This document shows positions 1-13,190 of a stretch of 64,000 nucleotides of DNA, in pieces (position 1 is the stretch's first letter; the number at the start of each line of letters is the position of its first letter). The translations under genes were made by a program, and so were the position numbers. The notes under the pieces were generated by a model, which saw only the letters and a program-made list of their open reading frames with translations, was not told where the DNA came from and searched no databases. The stretch lies in NCBI GenBank assembly GCA_013399875.1, contig VXAZ01001058.1, positions 401,903 through 465,902 on the forward strand. The letters are read 5' to 3'. Source of the DNA: Gymnorhina tibicen (Eukaryota; Chordata; Aves; Passeriformes; Artamidae).

Positions 1-810
1 CAATTGCACTGACTAGTGTTGACTTAAAATGAAAATGTTTACTGTGTTAAAAATAACCCTTTCAGCATTTAGAAAAAAAAATCCCTTTATATTTATATTC
101 TCATTCTTCACATTTTGAGTCATGTCTCAAGATCAACTAAAGAAGGCCTTATTGTGGTGCTAATGATATAAATCCTTGGAGTTTATGCCAATACTTTTAT
201 TTGTCATATTTTATTGGAGCTGACATTTTTTGGGACTCTGCTCACACCATGACTTATAAGTTTAATTTGGTTTCATTTGTTTTGCTCTTTAAAATAAATT
301 AAGACCAGGGTGTGGGGGGTTTATTGTCCCTCATGATCCTTATTTACTAACATTGTGCAATGTGAATTCAGCATTTTAGCTGCCATTCAATTGTGCCACC
401 TTACCAGGAAAGCCCTCACCTTGCCCAGTGTCCTGATCTTGCTGGGACAGGGTTAATTTTTTTCCCTGGTATCTGGTCCAGGGCTGTGGTTTGGATTTTG
501 GATAAGAATAATGCTGATAACACACTGATGTTTTAGGTGCTGTTTCGGTTTATGCAAGCCAAGGACTTTTCAGCTCCTCACGCCCCCCCACCTGGGGCAC
601 GAGGAGCCGGGAGGGGATCCAGCGGCGGGGAACGAGGAGCTGGAGCAGGCAGACTGGGATTAAACCAGCAGCCGTGCCTGAGATGAGGTGGTTGCACAAG
701 TTCAGTCTTGGGATGGGTCATTTGTGTTCTTAAACACGGGAGAAACAGGGCAAGCTGAGGCTTAGAGGGTCCTGGAAGGTCTTAAAGGAAAAACAGTAAC
801 AATATCCGGT

Positions 811-862
811 AGATCATGGAATCGTTAAGGTTGGAAGAGACCTCCAAGATAATCAAACAGAT
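811..862 (-). mobile_element. CR1 3'-end remnant
   Basis: 'atcatggaatcgttaaggtt' followed by ggaagagacctccaagat is the reverse complement of the CR1 3' terminus. Only about 50 bases remain recognisable. Confidence 0.75.
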
Positions 863-3359
863 TTAAGTCACAGAATACCACAGGTCAGGAAGGCAAGGTT
901 ACTTTGCTGGGATGTGGCTGGCAGCAGGGGTCCTTCCCCTGCCGGCAGCTCTCTGGGGGCACACGGTGCCCGGCAGAGGCCGGGCAGTGAGGGGCCGTGG
1001 GGTGGACACTGCAGCCGCCCGCCAGAGAGCTCCTGGGAATCCGAGCAGGACCCCTCACCTGAGCACAGCCCACCCCACCACCGCCTTGGAACCAAGACTC
1101 GTCCATCTCTGCTGTACTCCAAGTACCCCTGGAGCCAAATCCAGCCAAGACCACAAGGCACCGTGTTGTGTTACATGATATGAAAGGAAAAGAGAATGAG
1201 GTGACACAAAATCTTTATGTGGTTACAGTTAATTCCTGCTCTAATCCCCGTATTGACAAACTGCACGGCTTCTGCCTGACTGAAGCCCAGAAGACTCGTC
1301 CTACATAAGCTTTTATGCAAAAGCCAGTGATGTCCAATGGAGTTCTTGCATCAGTGAGAACACTGTCCCCGAGGACAGAGCCACTGCCCCAGAAATGAGG
1401 GCACACTCTGAGCATGTGCGTTTGAGATAGAGAAAGAAGAAAGCCTTGCCTAATCTGAAATGCTGAAAGCAGAAAAGTCTTTTATTTATTCTTGATTCCC
1501 AAGGCTCTTCACTGATTCTTGGAGCACTGTTTGGGTTCTTCTCTGAGGTCAGAACGTTTCAGAATCACACTGTGTAGAGTTTTTCAGGCCCCCTAACTCA
1601 GGCCACTGCCTGTTCTCGTTGGTCGTGCTCAGTGGAGCCAGGAGCCAGCACAACAGCAGAGCACACACTCAGCTCTCTTGTGGAATACTTCACAAAGCGA
1701 AGGAGCTCTTGCGGGGTGTGCAACACTTCGCCCCGGATAAAACCCTGCCTAACAACAAAAAAATTGAAAAAGGCCCTCAAAACTTGAATACTGTAAGTAT
1801 ACATTAAATGCTTTTGTTGTGTTTAGGTCTGAAATAGTTCACCAAAAATCCAGATCTGGGGTTTTAGGAGACAGGAGCCACTGAAAGAGCTGATGACCCT
1901 TGGAGAACTCAGGGGTTCTAACGCAGAAAGGCAGAAAACTTGCTTGACAAGCACAGGTACATTATAATTACACAACTGCCAGTGCACAAGTTGTTCTGAA
2001 GTCTTGGGGAAAGAGGAGAGGCATGAAAGAGAAGGATAATTTAAAAAGTGAGTTCAGTTCTCTCTTTTTTTGTGGATAAGTAAGGCTGGTGATCATCCAG
2101 ACAGAGAGAACATCACCTCAATTAAATGAACAACTATTAACAACCAAAACTGTTTGGGGACAGCAGTGACATCTGGTGCTCTGTTAACAACCCCCAGGTC
2201 AGACACTTAGTCCTTCTACATAGGAATTAACTCAAAGAGGTGCCTGAAGTTAAAAGCTCTGAATGATTGCCTGTAAAATAACAGTTGGCATGACAAAATT
2301 CTGATGAAGCAAACATAGATGACAACAAGAAAACTCTGTTTTAAAATAACACTGTATTATGCCACTGAAGCAAGGCTGGCTATTGATTGAGGCTTTTGTA
2401 GGAGGAAACACAAAGCAATTCTCCTGGAGGAATAGCAGGGCACCTCGGGGGCAGATGAGGCAGACAGGAAAGGTTGTTGGGCCCCAGCACATTCTCAGTA
2501 GCTGTACTCTGTTCTTTTAAACCATGTTTCAAAGCAGTTTATGAATCCATCTCCAATATGCTACAAAGCATCAGACAAAACCAACCTTAGGATAATACTT
2601 TAAAAGAAACTGAATTTGTCCCTAGGAAGTAACAGGTCCAGTATAACTTTTACACAAGACTTCTTACCAGCTCTTCATTTCTAAAATAGCCTTCTGAGGG
2701 TGTGCTCACACACCTTTACCTGATCCAGCGGGTCACCTTCTACAAGAGCCTGCTGTTCTCCACACCTTACAGAGTCACTAATTCATCCCCTTCTTTCCAT
2801 CTGCCTGGTTTATCCTATCTTCCAGCTCCTTCCATAAAGTCCTGCATTATTTTTCTCCTCAAATAACCACTTCATCTTCACCCTTTTCTTTATGCATTTG
2901 GTAAACAGCAAACTTTAAACTTTCATGCTGGTGCCTTAGAACACCTTAGACCTGCTTGGCAGTCGTGAGAGGGCATTAAACATGCTGTTTGCCTCTGAAA
3001 GAAGGAAAACAAACACGTCTCAGCCCATCTGAGAGGGTGAGGAAGGTGAACGCATCCGAAGCTGCTGACACCTGCAAACTCCAGACAGAAATATGGGCAC
3101 TGATCAGTGCAAATACATTCAGCTGCTGGCCTCCGCATATATTTCTCTTTATTAAGTAGCTTTTCACAGAGTTTTGGCCTTGTACAGTTGCTGCACCTTA
3201 CTGGGTCTTATTTTGCATTCCATTATTCCTTCAGTCCTATCCATCTTGCAATTTTATGCAGATGGCATTGAATAGGTTGATTCATCTCACAGTTTATCAG
3301 CCCGGTGCTTACCTAACAGCAGGGATTGATTATAATACCCCATTTCTCCTAAGTTATCT

Positions 3360-3660
3360 GGCTAAATATTGCCCCGGATTCCCCCCACGCAGAGCTGCCT
3401 GTTTATCCCCGTGTGCGGCTCCTGCCGCGCCTGCCGAGGGCTGCGAGACGAGAAATGCTCAGCCCGTGAGCTTTCCACCCCGAGCGTGGGATCTCCTTGC
3501 CAGCAGGAGACGTGGAGCCAGACGTGCCCGTCGGACAGAGGATGGTTGGTGCTGCTCCGAGCACACGCCCGGCGAGGTGGAGAGCTCAGCCTGCAGGGCG
3601 GGTGGGCGTCCACGCAGGGCCAGGGACTGATCCCCAGTATTCGTCTGCTCCCCATCTACC
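3360..3660. other. Intronic CpG-rich islet
   Basis: About 300 bp of CpG-dense sequence inside AT-rich intron. Open frames exist on both strands but with no recognisable protein. It may be an enhancer, an unannotated promoter or drifted GC-rich sequence. Confidence 0.4.
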
Positions 3661-6600
3661 CACGCAGGCAGGGTTTCTGTGTTCTGCCTCCTAATTCCAG
3701 AATCAAGTTGTGTTATACACTTGCCATTGCTGATGCAGGCGAGGGCCTGGCACAGAAAATTGAACTTGGATTTCATAGAGAGAGCAGCAAGAAAGAGAAT
3801 GCAAATCGGCTAGTTTTGACTTCTCAAACTTAAATACCAAACTTCACAGCATGTTGTCTCAGGTGAACACAAATGTTATGTAAACACTCTGCTAAACTCT
3901 TTCAGCACAGCTTTCAGTTAAATCCATTGTAATTCCCGGGAAACAGAAGAAAAAACCAGATGCAAAATGTCAGAGACAAAGAATACACAAAAATAATTTA
4001 AAAATATGCTGATTACACTTCATCTTGTTGAGCGGGATATCACGATACAAACCACACCCTGAAAACTCTGCTCGTTAGGGAAGTTTGTCAGCGTTTGGTC
4101 TCCAAAGGCAACAAGCACTGTCTGGTTGCTGCCCATGGAACAAGAAACAGAAAACCAGAAGCTCCTGAAGACCAGTAGAAGGTGGCTCAGGTACTGAACG
4201 GGGTGAAGCCAAGAGCTGAGGAGTTTGGTTATAATGATCAAAATAGAAAACAAGGCAGGGAGTTGTGGTAATATATTCTAGATTGTCAAAAAAATCCACT
4301 TTCTTCTCAATACAACATCCCTACATGTATGTAACAAAACCCTGAGCCTGGTTTTCATTCTTGAAACACAACATGGAAAACACTCAGATTCAGTCTGTCA
4401 CATTAAAAGAAATATATATTCCATGCTAAAGTACCAAAATAAAATGTTTCCGTTTTAAAAATACTACATAGGTTTATAAATACTTTGCCAGAGCCATTCA
4501 ATCTTTTCAGCACAAATGACACCTAATTCAGCCCATCCAAAGTTACGAGTTTGAGTGAATAAAGGAGCGGCTCAGGAAGACATTTCCTGAGCATGTTCTG
4601 CACAGTTCCTGCCCCATCACCCTCAGGAACCTCGGGCCCTTTGCCCAAAGCGCTGATTCCTGTGGCTCCTGCCCCAGCCCCAGTCCTGCTGCTCTGAGCT
4701 GGGCACAGGCCCTGCCCTCACCTCGCCTCCTGCACAAGGGGACAGGACAACACAGCTCTGTCTGCCTCCAAAATTCTCCTCTCAGCTCACCAGCACCAGT
4801 GCCGCTTTTAAAGACTGGGTGCACTAACAAAGGTCTTTGGAGCCTGGCAAAGCAGTGCAGCTGAAAGGCCACTTCTCCTCTTTCCCAAAGAGTAAAAATA
4901 AAATAAATACATATTAAAAAAATAAAAGGCAGCTCCTTTCAGTATAATCCTTCTTTTAAGCTGAGCAATCTGAGTGAGGGATCTAAGTTCAGCCTCAACA
5001 GAAACAGAGAAATGTAATTCTGGGAGATTTCTTCAATTGTTTAGCAAAGGACTTCACCCTCCCTGCTTCAGGGCATAGAGAGCAGGGAAGTGAACACAAG
5101 ATTTGGGATGGGAGCTTCACTCCCACTGACAAGGTTTTGCCGACAGGCTCACAGCACAAGAGCTCCCTGGCAGACGGGGCTGTGAGGTGACAGCAGAAAT
5201 CCGTGTCAGTGGGCAAACCCAGCCCCCTGGGCGGCCCCGACGGGTTTTGCTCTGGCATGGGCAGGCTGGGCTGCACCAGAGCTGCTCTTTGGGGTGATGA
5301 TGGCAGCGTGGCATTTCTGAGAACCCAGGACATCTCTTCCTGTGCTCTGGAATGTACTGGAAATGGTCTGTGATTCAGCTAAGTCCACACTTAGTCAGAG
5401 CTGGACTTTTACCAGGACCACTAACACTTTTGGGTAATTGTTGAGGAAGCACTAAAGCACAATCCAATTTCTTAGAAAAACATCAGTCCACGTGAATGAA
5501 GTGTGTGGCAATAATTTTGCTGAGTTGCTACATAGTTTGTACTATGAGTTGTGGAATGGGAGGCAAACAAGTGCAGAGGGAATGCATCTGTCCCAGAGTA
5601 ATCCTGCATTTTCAATCCGTGCTGACACTCCTGAGGGTGAGGGAGCACAGAGACAGAACTGCTCACCTGCACAGCGGCATTCCCCACTCGCAGATATTCT
5701 CCAGCTTACTTATTCCAAAGGAAGGAATGGAAAAAGAAACTTCACTTTGCCTGGAGCAGAGACATGACCCGAATTCTCCACCTTGCGCCAAAAAAAGAGA
5801 ATTTTCTATATATATTAGCACAGACTAAACTCTGAGAAGAGTCAGACCAATATAGAACATTTCTAAACATCTTGCTCTACGTGCCAGATTTTGTTGCGAT
5901 CCCACATTCAGCCCAGAGCCTCTGGGGACTCAGCATCCTGGAAACATGGTGCAACGTCTGAACAACTGGAAATCTTAAAATTCTTTGTACCTTGAGATGA
6001 TCCCTTGTTACAATTCAAGCCGGTGGAAAACAAAGAACAATATGGAATGGGTAATTATTTAAAGTTCAGTAATTATCAAGGGGGCCTTTTTTTCCCAGAT
6101 GTTTTAGTCCAGTCTGACTGCATTTGCAATACACCATCGAAGAATCTGACTCCGGCCACAGCGGGTGGTCCGAGAAACTTGTAAAAAAGGCAGGATTATG
6201 TCACAGTGAAAAGTGCTTTGTTTTACAGGTTCACCCCGAGCAACCTCTGTCTCTTAGCAGAACCAATTGGAAATATCTAATTCTCATGCAACCCCTCCAC
6301 TGCTGAAGTCCACGTAAGCTCATGCCAACAGGAGACAAAAAAACTTTCACCAGCCTGCCTCAGGCCACGATAAATTTGGGAAAACACATATTCACATTAA
6401 AATTACAATTTGTCTGTGCGAGGCACCATCGTCAATGGGCAGAAAACAATGTCTGAACTGATCTTTTCTCCCAGCTTGGCAAATCCTCCCATTTGTAGAG
6501 CAGCTAAAAGAAGGGTTGGAGCTGACCTTGTGTCCCACTGCTCTGCAGCTCCAGGGTGGAACTTGCCCAGTGGCACCAGAGGCGGTGCCTGGAGGGAGCA

Positions 6601-9600
6601 CAGCCCCACAGGCAGGGCTGACTCACAGCCCTGTTTACACCTCCTGCTCCAAGAACGCCTTTTGACAGCGTGCACTGAGTGCTGCCACAGAGACAGAACA
6701 TTCCTGGAAGGGAGTTTCTCTCTTTCTTATGCAACTGATATAACTTTAAAGATATTTTTCTGGTTTAGCATCTGCATGACTTTTTTTCCTAGGACAGACT
6801 TTACAAGTCTCTGGTTGCTTCACAAGCAACAGCTGTCAGGTTTGATGAGAAGAGGCTCTGCATCCTACGGAACACAGCTACACAACGAGGACCTGCAGCC
6901 AATATTTTGGCCACACACAACCAGAGAAACTCCTCCTCTACCTTACACGGGGATTTAGAGGATTAAGATCCATTGGTTCACACTGAAATGGTCTTTACAT
7001 AGTTGTCCTATAGCTGGGCTGAAAATGCCGCTCTGACCCACATCTGAGTTTTCAGCCCAATTTCCACCTCTTCCACCCACAAACGTTAAATACAGGAAAT
7101 CCCACGTGTTTAAGTGTATTCCTACGTTATTATATTTGGGGCAGTCATTGCTTTCAAAATTGCATCTCGTTCCTGCTCATTCTCTATTTAGGCAAGACTT
7201 ACTTCTGAAGATCTGGATTTAATTCACATTTGACTGCCACTGCACAATGGCCTCCCATGATGAACGTGTTTGATACACTTAACAGCCTTACCACGTGCTG
7301 GTCCCTGAGATTAGTTCGGTTCTCTAGCATCTCTAGAAAAACACATTATTGTTTTTTAACTTGCATTTGTCTAAAATAAATTTAACGCCTGTAGTAGTGG
7401 AATATGAAGACTTAATAATATATCAGTTTTCCATTGCTATCATGATGGCTGGTAAATCTCGTGTCTATGAATGAAAATAAAGGCAGTCTAGAGCCACACT
7501 CTTCTATTTATTTCTGCCCTTAATTTGAACTAAGTAATCTTTCTCACTGGTGTCTGACAGTTGCTTTATGTCGATATTTTATCTGAAAAGAAATCCAAAG
7601 AACTACCCCCTTAGATCTTCCTCCTAAGAAGAATTATATGCATGTATCTTTAAAGAGATGATTCTAAAGTGATGCTATTTCTATTTCAAATTAAACATCA
7701 TGTATATCTTACTTGTGCCTGATTTTTAGAAGATGAAGGTTGCTTGAAGTTTAATTAAAGCCAAAGCACAGTATATTACAAGATTTTTCCCAGGGACATT
7801 CTGCTGTTTCAAGTATCATTAACAGAGAGGAGATATTACACTGCTGAGGGATCTGTGTAATCTGTAATTACATCAGCTGGGAGGAACTGGCACGTGCAGT
7901 AACAGAATAGGAACAGCACCTGCATTGTTTCAGCATTGATCTGCTCAAATGTCAGTGCAAAAGTCCTTCCTTGACTCCACAGTCTTTTACATGTTTTATA
8001 GCTAGATAGGAATTCTCTTTCAGGGATCTACTTCCCAGGAGTTTCAAACTCTGTATCCCCAACAGCTTAAATCAAATCCTCTGAAGTCAATCACCTTTGA
8101 TCAAAAGTAACAGAAAGGCTGAAGTTATGGTTTGGACTTTGGAATCAAGATCATTGCCCTTCAAGCTCCTAGTTATGTAGGAGAAATGAAATATAGGTAT
8201 CTGCAGCTCTTTCAGGCCAATACTGCTTCTCATTTTGCAGTGTTTAATTGCAGGAATAAGCACATTTGTTATTGCAATAATAATGCAATTTTTTTATTTT
8301 TTAGGTGGAAAAGACAGGAAATCACTTAGCAGAATGTGAAAAGAAGCTCACAAATAGCTTAGAAATATCATAAAATGAGAGCACAAGAGCGAACTTCAAA
8401 GGAGTGACTGTGGAATCTTAAGGCATCTTAAGGCTCCTGTGCCTCTATTACCTTCCTGCAAGAAATCAGAGCTTTTCACCAATATCTTTTACTCTGTTAC
8501 AGCAGGAAACAAAAAGGATTTCAAAAGAAACTTTCTGTTCAGGAAGCAAACAGAAAGCAAACCAGGTACTGAAGCTCAGCTGTGCCCTTGTATTTTCCCG
8601 AGGGTGATTTCTACTCCTTGGCCCATCCAGAGCTGGCACAGCTAAGCAGATGTGATACTTGAGCTGTGTTTAGTTTGTTTAATACATGTTTCCAGTGATA
8701 ACATTTTTAGGAGAAAGATCATCTCCACTGCCTGGTGTTCTCCATCCAGTGCATTCCTGCCTCAGCCTGGCCTGGCAGCACCAGGCACAGCCGTGCTGGA
8801 AGGCGCTGCTTCATTGCTCACATTTTCTTCAAGTCTGGAGCTTCTGTAGCTGGCATGAGCAGGAGAGAGTGAACCCTGGAAAATACTTACACAGATTACA
8901 CCAAAGGAATGTAGGGCAAGGACTGAATTATAAACCAAAGTGATTTTAAATGAAATAACACAGCAGGTTGTGACGGCTTTCAAGGTATGGCAGAGGAACA
9001 GGAGGCAGATGTGAGAAAAGGGAAAGAGATTCCTGGCTTGGCTGAAGGCTTGTAATGATATCCCAGGTGGGGTTTGCATTCCTCCCCTTCCAGCTCTCCA
9101 AACTACTTCTCCTTGACTTGGAGCCTAGAAAATCTGGTCACCTAAATACATTGTTGGCAGCGTACCAACGTCCAAGTCCACACTGACATCTGAAAGTGAT
9201 CATTTTGCTGCCCGCACTGCAGGAATGCTTCCCCACAGGAATAAGGAATTTTATGAGTGTTATAAAAAGTTACTGGCACTACAACGTATTATCACTGTGG
9301 CATAAATTACTGATGTGCTGTCAGCTAGGGGCCAGCTAGGACAGCAGCCAGAACCATCTCCCTGCTCTGGCAGAGCTCCGCGGGCTCCCTTCGCAGCCTC
9401 CATCCTCGCCCAGCGGGTTCCTCCTCAGCAGGGACGGACTCAAAGCAGAAGGCAGAGAGAGGCAGAGCACAAAGCTGTTGCATCACGTCCTGATCACAGC
9501 ACAGCTGCAGCAGCAGACAGTGTTTTGATCACAGTTGTCTTTCTGCCAGTAAGATTTGCAAAGTAAGTGTAGCACCAATTTTCATCAATAGAGAACAGAG

Positions 9601-11756
9601 CTGCAGTTTTGCCATACTCTCAAATTAAATAGAGTATACTAGAATACACTTATCTATACTTAGTTCTCAAAATATAAGGTACTTAGACTCTCATCAGACC
9701 ATATGCTTAAGCTGCACAATTTTTTTTTCCAAGTGCTCTGAAATTTACCTTTATTTTTAGCCTATGTTTTCTTGCAGTTGGCAGACGTTCTGTCACAGGA
9801 GATATTGTGTACAAAATGCAAACTGTTGCTCTCTCTACTGCCCTTCAGACCCCTAAGGTGAACGTGGCTGAGCCGCCTCCCAAGCCAGGTGGTGCAGCCC
9901 AGCAGCAGCAGCACGGGGAGGGGGCACTGGCACAGGGGTGATCCTTCCCTGCACGGTGACCCGACCCCAATGGCCCCTGCACCAAGCCGGCCCTGCCCGG
10001 AGACACGGGGAATCCAGTGCAGGCTCGGCCTGGTTCCTACCTGGCACTGGGGGAAAAAGCAGCACCCAAGCCCTGATCCCCGGATCAGGAGCTGTGTAGC
10101 TGAAGTGACACTGAACTCTGGGTGCTGTAGCTTGGCACAAACTGCAGCTGGGTGACACATCTTTATCTCCTGCTCAGTGCTCTGAGACAATGTCCTGTGC
10201 AGAACAGTCTCAGGCAAACGAGAGAGGCTGGAGCTCAGACTGAAACAATTAATTTTGTATGCAGGGCTTGTCATCATTTCCCACTAGCTTGGAAGCTCCA
10301 GCCTTGTCAGTGATCCATCAGTGGTTCCAGGACACATTTTTATTTTCAGGGCTCTATAGCTCTCGGCTGAAATGTCACATTTGTGGTATCATCAAAACAT
10401 ATAAAATCTGGTTCAGTCGTGCAAGAAGGAATATGAGGAAAAAATAAAGGACTTTCATAGTATCATTCCCTTTTAACTTTTTTTCTCTATCTCTCTAAAT
10501 GCACTCCTTAGGCTTAAAAAACTGCACACTACAGAAAATCCAAAATGGGGCAAGTTTTCCTCAGCAACTAATCCAAGCTTCTGTCATTACAAATATAAAT
10601 CTCCATATCTCATCTGTGCAGTCTTTACACCAGGCACGAACAGCACCTCTGGTTCCTTAATGTGTCCCAACTGCTCCCCTCACAATAATGTTCACAGCAG
10701 GGAACTTCCCTTGGAGCGCTGATCTGCGTAGCTGCAGCCAAGTAGGACACGTAGGGAGGGTTTTAGCTGAGAAAGTCCAGAGGTTTATTGCTCCAGGTTC
10801 CCTTATCAATCAAAACAAATAGGAAAAATTCAGCCCAAACGTTTTAAACAGTACTGGGAAAACTGGTGTGTCTTTGTGGCTGCACAGGCACACGGAGATG
10901 TCAGCCGCAGGGGATGCTAAAATACAAGTTTCACTCAAACACACCCTGACCCAGGGGTTCAAATGCAACCAGGGTGAAGCTTCATTCAGGCAGAGGGTAA
11001 CTGGATACCCAAATACCCAAACCTGGCCCCACACAGTTTCTGAATTGCCATGGGAACCCACTGGGGCCGCAGTGAGTGAAACTCCACGTCCCTCTCACTG
11101 GACTGCTCCTCCTATCTCCTGACCCTTGAAGGGTCCAGTAAGAATTTTTGCCTGCTCTTCACCCAGAGCAAAGGGCAGCAAATGCACCTCCAACAGTTGG
11201 CTCAATATTCTCCAGTTCAGAACCAACCAACTCCTTGCCAGCGTTGGTGCACGCTGCAAAGCTGGAGCGAAAAGATGGGGCCTGAAAGTAAAATTCCTCA
11301 ATGAGTCAGAAGAAAATACAAGGAGAAAGACACAGAAGTTTAGATATCAAGCAATAAGATTATGTTCCACAAGACTTGCACACCAGCAAGTATCAGGATG
11401 AAATGTGTGCAGCAGGAAAGTGCAAGTGAGAAGCATCTCTGAGGAGCAGCACTGCAGCAGAGTCCTTGTGTTGATTAATTGCCTTTAGACATTTGATCAC
11501 TATATTTAATCCAGTAAATCTCCAAGTGTTTTGACATATCTTTAGTGAAGACAGTCAGGCAATTATGTGTAAAACATAAAAATAGTAGATACCTAGAAAA
11601 AAAAGGTCACAGCTTCCCTTTTGGAGTCTGCCTTCCAGGAACAGTCTTCTGTAACCACTTAAAATTTGCTGCTCTGCTAAATATTCGTGCCAGTAAATTT
11701 GTTTTCTGCTGGCTAGTTGATAGTTGCAGGAAGCAAACTCAAAATCTTTTTTTTTT

Positions 11757-11824
11757 CCTGAAGTGGAAGAATATTTATGGCGCTTTTTTTTTTTTTCCTG
11801 AAGTGGAAGAATATTTATGGCGCT
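11757..11824. repeat. Near-perfect 40-bp tandem duplication
   Basis: The segment from 'cctgaagtggaagaatattt' to atggcgct plus its poly-T tail is present twice (11757-11784 and 11797-11824) with a 40-bp period. The copies are identical apart from T-run length, indicating a recent slippage event. Confidence 0.9.
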
Positions 11825-12289
11825 TTTTTTTTTTTTTAGATAATATTTACTGAGTTCTAACTTTCCTCAAGAGAAAGCCAGAGAATGAGCTCAAATATGT
11901 AAATCTAGTTCTGGGACATACAAAATACTCAAATCAAGGGAAGTAAGAAGCTAATCAACAGTCTGCAGACTATGAAGAATGAAAATACACAATATAGAAA
12001 TATACTACATTCTGAAGTTGTGCTTTTGTTCCCCTGGGTACAGAATTTACCACAATAAAGCACTAAGTCTCTGCAAATTCTTTATAAACTTTTAATGGGA
12101 AATTCTTCTATCATTCCTTGGGTTTTATGTTCACAGGATGTATTTGGGTTTGATGTTTGCGTGGTTAACTGTGAAATACCTGATTTGAAGTGACATCACG
12201 TACTTCAAGGTGGTTAGATTAAGTGTAAGGTTACTTGTTTCTTAAAATAAATGATCAGTTTTCATGACACATTTTTGAGGAGCTTGTTT

Positions 12290-13190
12290 CCTCCACGCTG
12301 CCGTCGGAGGGCTTTGTGGGACTTGTGCACCGAGCTATTGGCACGCAGCATCCCATCCCATTCCATCCCTCCCAGCTGGCCCCGCCCGTGCCGCGCTCGC
12401 GTTCCGTGTGCTTTAGCCCTAGAGAGAAACGTGCGAAAGAGAATAAGGCAGAAATGAAGGCAGGAGGTTCCCTGTTGGTCAGACATCCCCAGCACGGCTG
12501 AAGGGCAGGGCTGTCCCTGTCAGGCACAGCCCCGCAGCTGCGGGGAGCAGAGACCTGCTCCTGCCCGGGGACCGAGCAGGGACCTGCCCAGGGACCGAGG
12601 GACCGAGGCCACCCCGTCCGTCCGCACGGGCTGGTGGGAACGCAGCCCTGCCCGGGCCCCGAGCACCTCAGGGAACCTCACCCGGCAGAGCTTTGGCCCC
12701 GAGCACCTCAGGGAACCTCACCCAGCAGAGCTTTGGCCCTGAGCACCTCAGGGAACCTCATCCAGCAGAGCTCTGGCCCTGAGCACCTCAGGGAACCTCA
12801 CCCAGCAGAGCTTTGGCCCTGAGCACCTCAGGGAACCTCACCCAGCAGAGCTCTGGCCCTGAGCACCTCAGGGAACCTCACCCGGCAGAGCTTTGGCCCT
12901 GAGCACCTCAGGGAACCTCACCCAGCAGAGTTTTGGCCCTGAGCACCTCAGGGAACCTCACCCAGCAGAGCTCTGGCCCCGAGGATGCCGAGTTACCCCG
13001 GCCGCCGGGCTCTGCAGGGAGAGAGCTGCCAGCGCCCGGCCGCTGTGCCGGGGCTCGGTGCCGCCAGGGGTGCGGGGCTCTCTCTGCCCGAGGGGCGCAC
13101 GGAACTGTCCCCAGGGCCAGGCAGAGCTCCCCCGAAACGGGAACGGAGCTTGCGCTGCAGCATCTTGTGCTCCGTTACATCATTCCCTGG
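12290..13190. promoter_or_regulatory. Intragenic CpG island
   Basis: The most extended GC/CpG-rich block in the left 24 kb, with a minisatellite in its centre. It may be an internal promoter or enhancer of ADGRD1 or a subtelomere-like GC patch; no exon is recognisable in it. Confidence 0.45.
12654..12978. repeat. 40-bp minisatellite, eight copies
   Basis: The core gagcacctcagggaacctca recurs at 12660, 12700, 12740, 12780, 12820, 12860, 12900 and 12940, exactly 40 bp apart. Copies differ by a few transitions (ccc/cct, cccag/cccgg, cttt/ctct). The period is not divisible by three, so a frame reading through it cycles through three different peptides. Confidence 0.95.

Noticed and set aside
6410..6958. 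182-codon plus-strand open frame
   Set aside because: No conserved motif, no codon or splice structure, antisense within a presumed ADGRD1 intron.
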